64,000 nt of DNA from Cristatella mucedo (Eukaryota > Bryozoa > Phylactolaemata > Cristatellidae), in NCBI GenBank assembly GCA_009760855.2, contig WPIO01000136.1, forward strand, positions 393,001 to 457,000, read 5' to 3'. The notes under the pieces were generated by a model. That model was not told the origin of the DNA, ran no database searches, and worked only from the letters and a program-made list of their open reading frames with translations. Position numbers and translations under genes: made by a program. This document shows positions 57,851-64,000 of this stretch, in pieces. The stretch's first letter is position 1; every line of letters starts with the position of its first letter.

Positions 57851-59470
57851 TTTCTAAAGGTTTCCACAAGTATCTAGCGTATAACTTCCAGGTAAGATTC
57901 CAGCTACTCCCACTGATGTATATGGATGATGCATAAGTATTTTAGTTCGGATTTCTGGTGCTGAGTAGCATGCACCAGCTACCATTGATCCCATCGTTAT
58001 CACAGTATTATTTACATTACCAACCCGTTTTCCAGAATATGAAACTCCAAATATAGAGGTAGTTAGTTTGCCATCCATAATTCCTTGAATGACTAGTTAG
58101 TTTGCCATCCATAATTCCTTGAATGACTACTGCTATTATAACTCTATCAGTTAAAGTGTTCAAGTAACCAAATTGATCTGCATCCTCTGGATCTACTAGA
58201 TCATTATAAATTTAAATAGCATTCATACGCATATCTAAGTTTCCCTCATAGTGTCTCCACTATTTTCAACAAAATTTACATGGATGTATTATAAATAGGA
58301 AAAGAAGATCCACCTATAGCTATAACATTATTAGTTATTATTTTCAAGACGAAGATAAATTACTTGATATAGTTTCCACAGTTTATGGAAGTTTAGTATC
58401 TGCAAAATCTTTAGTTGCAGTGTCTGAAGAATTTACTGAACTTGGTAAATTATTTATTCGATGATTATTCATATCTAGATGACCATTTGCATTAGTTTTC
58501 TGGATACCTTATCCACCAAGTTTGTGTCAATATACTTTTGGTTAACCGAATCTCCTCGATCAACAGGGATCTCCTCGATCAACGATCAACCTAATTGTTT
58601 TTAGAAGACTTCCATTCATCTTACGACTTAATGAAAGCGTACCATCAGTTCTTATATAATTTATATAATTGTTAGCAGTTCTCACTTTTTTGTTATCCCA
58701 AAGACATCTTCTATAAAATATAGATAGTAAAATCTACACATGGAACTAGTTTGCCTATATTAAAATGAATAATTATATGTCTAAACAGATCACTTACATC
58801 TACTATTAAAATTAGGAGTGCCAGATGCTGGACCTGAGTCAGTAAATTCGCTCCAAACACTATCCATGGCTATAAGTGCATTGTATAATATTCCAAAGTG
58901 ATCTATATCCCTGCCTGAAAGAAGGAAGAATTGTATTATATCAAACAGCCTTATCTTTAAGATCAGAAGTCTTGATGTACCATGAGTATGTGTACATTTG
59001 AACTTTCACAGCGTATTTCATTAGTTTTGATTGGAGGCATGCGTACTAAATTTCTTATTTCTTAATCACTTTGATATGCAGTAATTCGTAAGTATTTCGT
59101 ATGAAAACTACAGTTGGCCGAATCAACTGCTAACTTATTTAACACGTCACTAAAATTAGTAATTATAATGTTTCCTAGATCGAGATTTGTGTTAGATACT
59201 TCACCAATAAATTGTGACATTTTCTTTTGCAGTCCAAAGTTTATTATTGTATAAGATCTGTTACTTTAAAATCCTGTTCCATCTGTGGAAAATTTGCCTA
59301 TTCTACACATGTATCTGTTACTAAGTTATGATCCCATTTTCGCTGTAGATTTAGTTTGTAAATTATTGGCAACAGCTGCTATAGCTGCACTAAGATTTGT
59401 TGCAGGGTTTCCTTCGAAATCTGTAGATAGTGCATGGTCTAATCTCATTGCATCTGGATCGTTTCTTCAT
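57850..59470 (-). pseudogene. Fibre-like structural protein, multiply broken
   Basis: Minus-strand frames in order: LSTDFEGNPATNLSAAIAA (about 59,420-59,360); an ATG at 59,220 (MSQFIGEVSN, 52 codons to a stop at 59,062); LDMNNHRINNLP with SSDTATKDF (58,478-58,408); and 58,078-57,854 (LTTSIFGVSYSGKR, NNTVITMGS). The LDMN-x-I-NL then D-AATK-Y-D pattern is typical of phage-type tail/receptor fibres and is also seen in proteins of Polinton-like elements. At least five interruptions separate the pieces. An attachment role is inferred from the motif alone. Confidence 0.6.
58082..58128. repeat. 33-bp tandem duplication
   Basis: AGTTTGCCATCCATAATTCC followed by TTGAATGACTA occurs twice in succession (from about 58,065 and about 58,098). 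It is a recent local duplication inside the fibre-like relic. Confidence 0.8.
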
Positions 59471-59941
59471 TGACCAATATCTACAATTCTGTTATAGTTA
59501 CAATCTAAATCTGTCAATAAAATTCCATTTAATTTCTTTAATAATAAATTTATCCTTAAAAGAATGAAAAGAGATAATCAATCTAAATTTATAATAGCAT
59601 AAACAATTATTATATGGTTCTAGAATAAGATTCAAGTATAGCCACTTAAGGAAAAAGACTTAATTAAACTAAATGTCATCAATTAATAAAATAAAAAAAC
59701 ATTAGAATATAAAACTGGTTTTAGCATTTTATTGTAAAAGAAAATGATTGAATAAGATATTTCTAAATAACTAAAAAATTCGGAATTGACACGACAAAAA
59801 ATGTGGTTTCTAGCATACCCACTAGTGTAAGCAGTTCTTCAAAGACAGCCACTAAAGTTGCTCCAAATATAGTAATGAAACTTAGCATAGCAGCATCTAA
59901 TAAAATAGCCACAATCGTATCAAAGTGTTAAAGTCTTTTAA

Positions 59942-60463
59942 ATGATTGGAGCTGCTTTTATAACTTTAGGAGGTTTCGTTGAAGGGATGCGTGGTATTGT
60001 TGATCTTGGATCATTTATAAAAGAAATAGTTGATGATATCTCTTCAGGTAAATGCGGTAATGCAAGTTGGAAGACTATTGCTGAGAAAAAAGATGGCACT
60101 GAAAAAATTGTAGCAAGCTTAGAAATCTATTACTATATAAATGAGACATTATTAGAAGCGGAGAAAAGCAATTCAGATTGGTATCTTGAACCAATTAAAT
60201 TTATTAGTTGCACCTTTGATCAACAGATTGACTGGAATACAACTGCTTTAGATTCAAAATAATGGTCAAAGAATTATTTTCAAGCACGCAGCGGAGGATT
60301 ACTACTTGCTATCCCTGCTATTATTGCGAGTATTGCAGTTGCTGTAGTAGCTATTGGTACAGGAACTAGCATTGCAGTGACAGTAGCCGATTTCATAAAA
60401 AAGAATGTCGATACGACGATGTACACTGCAGAAGCTCCTCCAAAAAGAACTCGTGAAATATGA
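59942..60463 (+). pseudogene. Membrane-type structural ORF with one in-frame stop
   Basis: 59,942-60,262 encodes 106 residues (MIGAAFITLGGFVEG, DDISSGKCGNASWK, YYINETLLEAEKSN). After the TAA at 60,260-60,262 the same frame stays open to a TGA at 60,461-60,463, adding a strongly hydrophobic segment (about 60,285-60,370) and a basic end (PPKRTRE). One substitution explains the break. Similar hydrophobic minor virion proteins occur in Polinton-like elements. The family is not recognised. Confidence 0.55.
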
Positions 60464-61079
60464 TTGAGTGCATTAATTATACCAAGTTCTAGACTTCATA
60501 ATGCTCTGACAGATTTAAAGATGGTGGTAGAGCTTTTTAAACGTGAAATTGACATTGACCTAAGTAAAAAAGGTAGACAGGTCTGAAGTTAATAATGGAT
60601 TAAATTATTTTAGTAAAGGAATTAACTTTATTGAGTATTTTGGAGTTGATTATTCTTCTGAGCTGAAAGCAGGTATAAAGCTATAGAGCACTCAAAAGTG
60701 GTTCAAATGAACTTGCTGAAGTTGCCGCTATAACAGCATTAGATTAAAAGCAACCCAAATACATTTCAAATGTCGCCGCATATGTCAGCAACGATTATGC
60801 CAGCCATTATCTCAGCAACGGCTAAGCTCGGACTGAGGTTAAATGATTCATTTGCTAATGACTTTTTCAAACAATATCATTAAGCTTAAGTAAAATTCAA
60901 ATCTATGCAATGAACTTCGTAAGTAATATGTTCAAGATAACTAAGAAACAAGTTTAAAAATTCAACTAAAAAATATATGTAAACCAAAATTTAAGAACAT
61001 CTTAAAGATCTTTTGCGTCAATAATTTCACGAGTTGTAATTGGAAAGATTAAGCATTAATCTACACTGTTGACACCATG

Positions 61080-61300
61080 TATAAGAATGCTTATGCGTGC
61101 TGACACTGTGAAAACTGCCACTGACCACACTTGCATGCTGACCCGTACCTTTCACCCCTAACCATGTTATTCATGTTGTTTATCAAGCATGACATTACTC
61201 AGCATTCAATCGCGGTTCCCTTTGCAGCAAATGTAAAGCGCCTAGAAAGAGATCGAGTTCTCGGAAGGCGCTTTATCAAGTGCATTATTATTCTGTTATT
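61080..61300 (+). mobile_element. LINE-A 3' end
   Basis: GCTTATGCGTGCTGACACTG through AAGCGCCTAGAAAGAGATCG to an (ATT)n remnant. Confidence 0.88.
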
Positions 61301-61584
61301 AGAAGAGTATCGTACATAGGAATACTTCGCTTGTAAGAACAGAAGTTACGTGTCCCAGATTTACTCTAGCTATAGTCTCGCTCGGCATATGGGAATACTC
61401 CGCCTATAAGAACGGCCGTTTGCTGCCCCGAGCGTATTCTTATAAGCCGAGTCGACTGAAATTGAGTCTGTTGACACAATGATTGAAGTTCTTTCTAGCA
61501 TATTATTCTTATTATTATTCTTTGTAACATACTAGTCTAGCTACTCCAAAATATGTTTCAAGTTTACTACTACTACTACTGATA

Positions 61585-62360
61585 ATAACACACTCGATAA
61601 AACACCCTCAGAGAACTCAATCACTTTCTAGGTGCTTTACATTTGCTGCAAAGGGAAACACGATCGGATGGTTAGTGGTAGCATGCTCGAGAAACAACAT
61701 GAATAACATGGTTAGGGGTAACATGTACAGGGTCAGCAAGCAAATGTGGTTAGTGGCAGCATGCACAGTGTCCGCTCGCATAAGCACATACAGGACGATC
61801 GCAGGGACCCAATAATGCTATGACAAAAATGAGTGGTTGTAATTGCTTGGTAAATATGGTCAAGTCAGGGGATGTCGTGACGAAAATCGGAAGTGAGTTC
61901 CAGGCTTTGGGTGCATACGAACTTCAGGCGCGGTCTCCAAAGGATTTGAGGTTCGTACGAAGTAAAGGTAAACAGTTAGATTCCAAAAAGTGTGTGGTAC
62001 TATGCTTAGCCTAATGGCGGAGATGATCTGATAGGTAGGCTAAAGCCAAATAATGAAGGGACCTGAAAGTGAGGGACAAAACCTTGAAGCTGATTGCTTT
62101 GCTTGACTGTGAGCCAGTGCAGGTCGGCAAGAAGTAGAGAGATGTGGCAACTGCGACGCTCAAAACAGACAATCCTAGCTGCGGAGTTTTGCACCGGCTG
62201 TAAGCGCCTGATTGCACAGGCCGGTAGACCAGTAAGCAGTGAGTTACCGAAGTCAAGACTTGATGTCACAAATGCATGGACCAACTTAGGTGTGGTATAT
62301 CTGTCTAAATAATCCCGAATTTTAGCAATGTTATGTAGCTGATAGTAGGCACTAACAATG
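61585..62360 (-). mobile_element. LINE-A, minus strand
   Basis: From the hairpin (ACCCTCAGAGAACTCAATCA) back through [20 protein letters not shown]. It forms an inverted pair with 61,080-61,300, separated by about 285 bp of unassigned sequence. Confidence 0.9.
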
Positions 62361-63814
62361 TCTTCAGGATTAATAATTTTTATTTTTTAATGCATACATA
62401 GTAAATAATTGTACTATTTGGACCAAATAAATTCTTACTCCAATTGTTAACCATGGTTCTTGATTCATAATTTTAAGTTAAATGCGAGCATTATCTATTA
62501 ACTTATTAACTTTCTCGTTTAGTTCTTGGTGATAATTATTGTATGGTGGTTTTGATTCCTTCGATCTTTTACCTTCTACTCCAATCCTAACTGGAGTAAC
62601 TTTACGAATAAATACTATAGAATCTTCACGTTTACGATTGCGGTTTGCTTTTGGGGACTACCAAAGTTTGAGTTGAGATTTAGATGATTAAAATGTGCTG
62701 CCATTTCGAACTGCATTCGGAAAGTATTTTTGTTTAACATAGACACTAATTTCATGGTGGTTTCTTGGGCATCGAGCACCGGTCGGGTCGACGCATCGGT
62801 GCTGAGTAGGATGGACCATTAGAGCACAGAGAGCATGTCGCAGAACTAAGGATGTATTTCAGCTAAAGCTCTCTGAAGCTACATTTAAGCAGTCATCCTT
62901 AACTGTGCCGGGCGTCTCTAGCCGTACATCGTTTGACAGTAGACGGCTGGTGCCCAGGACGGTTTCCACAGAGCTGGAAACATGGAATCGCATGCACTGA
63001 CCCATAAGGCATCAGAACTTGATTCTGCCATAACCTTTATAATAAATATCGGCCAGAAGAAATTTAAAAGGGTGAAGTAGTGCTTGATAACGTTGAGACC
63101 AGGGGCTCAATTCGCGGTATGTATCCCAGAGATAGAGCTCTTCTTACGTAACCGCCGTTGCTGTATACGAAGCCTTGGCTGCAGAAGATACCAGATCTAG
63201 AGCTTTTTGCAGGCCCCAATCAGCAGCTTGTCTGGGAAGACCAAGGCGGCCTGAGAAAACATCCTTGCAGATGGATAGCAATCATTGTATTTCTTGCTGG
63301 GCGTGTTGAGGAAGACATGAGGGTGCAAGATACGACAATGCGAGCAAGCATTGCCATAAGAGAGCGGGCGGCAGTGACTATATAGTACCTTGCGACAGAT
63401 AAGGGTTTCCATGAACCGCCTTAGTAATCTCCGGCTTCCAAAGTAAGGAGGCTTCAGCTAAATTAGCCAAATCAGTATTTTCGTATGCATAGGGGAGTGC
63501 TCTGCCACCTTCCATATCAGTTTAGGTTATTTTTCATCAGCCCTGTCAGAGCGATAACTCCTCAAGTCTGCAGGGCAGTGTAACAGGGCTTGGAAGATGG
63601 TTACTGTGAGGTGTTGGGAAATTGATTAGATAGCGAAATGTAAAAAATTCAAGAGCTTCTTCGAACAAAATTTCTATTCCTAGAAGCACATCACTACCGT
63701 CTTGAATAAGTAACGAGTTCAGCAGCCGGATGGGAAGACATTGCAGCTGAATTCGCTAGGAGATTGGACCATCCGAACCTTATTGGATACATTGGATGGG
63801 AAAATGTGATTACA
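62361..63814. other. Unassigned sequence
   Basis: The minus strand at 62,740-62,480 holds a short AT-rich frame starting MAAHFNHLNLN that could be a last piece of the Polinton-like element. The plus-strand frame at 63,158-63,385 (75 codons) is unrecognised. Confidence 0.35.
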
Positions 63815-64000
63815 AAGCTGAACTGCTGCACTAGTTTAAGCTTCCTCGTTCCTGTAGTTACTGCAAGGAAAATTAATTACCTGTTTAATTCCATCGCTTA
63901 AAGACCGTCGGCGATAGCAGCTTGTGCTCTGCAGATCCTAGGCTGTGGAAATTACTTCCACAATTATTATGGAACGGCTTCTACTCTTCTGCTGCAGACT
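63815..64000 (+). mobile_element. LINE-B fragment at the window edge
   Basis: CTTCCTCGTTCCTGTAGTTA and CTGCAGATCCTAGGCTGTGG match the LINE-B RT C-terminal segment (AGPRLWNSLPQ equivalent). It continues past the window. Confidence 0.75.

Larger units (their letters stand above)
51700..60900. mobile_element. Decayed Polinton/Maverick (adintovirus-like) element
   Basis: A 9-kb AT-rich block, distinct in composition from both flanks, carries family-B DNA polymerase motifs on the plus strand (54,270-54,800), small structural-type frames on the plus strand (56,157-56,399 and 59,942-60,463) and a fibre-like gene on the minus strand (57,850-59,470). Polymerase plus structural genes on both strands is typical of Polintons. 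All genes contain stops or frameshifts. No integrase, capsid, ATPase or terminal repeat was recognised, so the class is inferred from the polymerase motifs and gene style. Limits are approximate. Confidence 0.65.

Overview
The window is nuclear DNA of an animal, probably a marine or other invertebrate. Two spliced host genes can be rebuilt from end to end with GT-AG introns and consistent phases. One is a TRIC (TMEM38) intracellular cation channel on the + strand (3,059-18,028, 5 exons, about 284 aa). The other is an AMT-type ammonium transporter on the - strand (45,366-32,570, 10 exons, about 581 aa). TRIC channels of this type are animal proteins, and AMT (as opposed to Rh) transporters are absent from vertebrates, so an invertebrate fits best. 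The species cannot be read from the sequence.

Layout. 1-2,700: a tRNA-derived SINE, decayed LINE copies and a diverged tandem repeat. 2,740-18,270: the TRIC gene, whose long introns hold LINE, SINE and Tc1/mariner remnants. 18,300-21,000: simple repeats, a degenerate CCCTAAA (plant-type telomeric) array and another SINE. 21,000-25,100: one long LINE ('LINE-B') interrupted by a 1.3-kb inverted-repeat element and by a second LINE ('LINE-A'). 25,100-31,650: mostly anonymous DNA around a 2.1-kb minisatellite of mixed 10/11-bp units. 32,500-45,400: the AMT gene in an unusually GC-rich block, with a 470-bp CAGCAGCGG minisatellite in intron 6 and GGC and GGA tracts upstream of the gene. 47,500-51,100: SINE/LINE clutter and a 535-bp GA tract. 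51,700-60,900: an AT-rich, heavily mutated relic with family-B DNA polymerase motifs, a fibre-like protein and small structural-type ORFs; it looks like a dead Polinton/Maverick (adintovirus-like) element, itself hit by a LINE-A copy. 61,000-64,000: more LINE-A and LINE-B pieces.

Two LINE families dominate. LINE-A ends in a conserved 3' hairpin followed by (ATT)n. LINE-B ends in a GTTACAGACGGAGATACATT motif followed by short ACATT repeats. The tRNA-type SINEs include one copy (31,088-31,215) that shares the LINE-A 3' hairpin, which suggests that LINE-A mobilised it. The two host genes have no evident functional link: TRIC supplies counter-ion flow in ER/SR membranes and AMT moves ammonium. 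Most of the long open frames in the window are low-complexity or GC-rich shadows.
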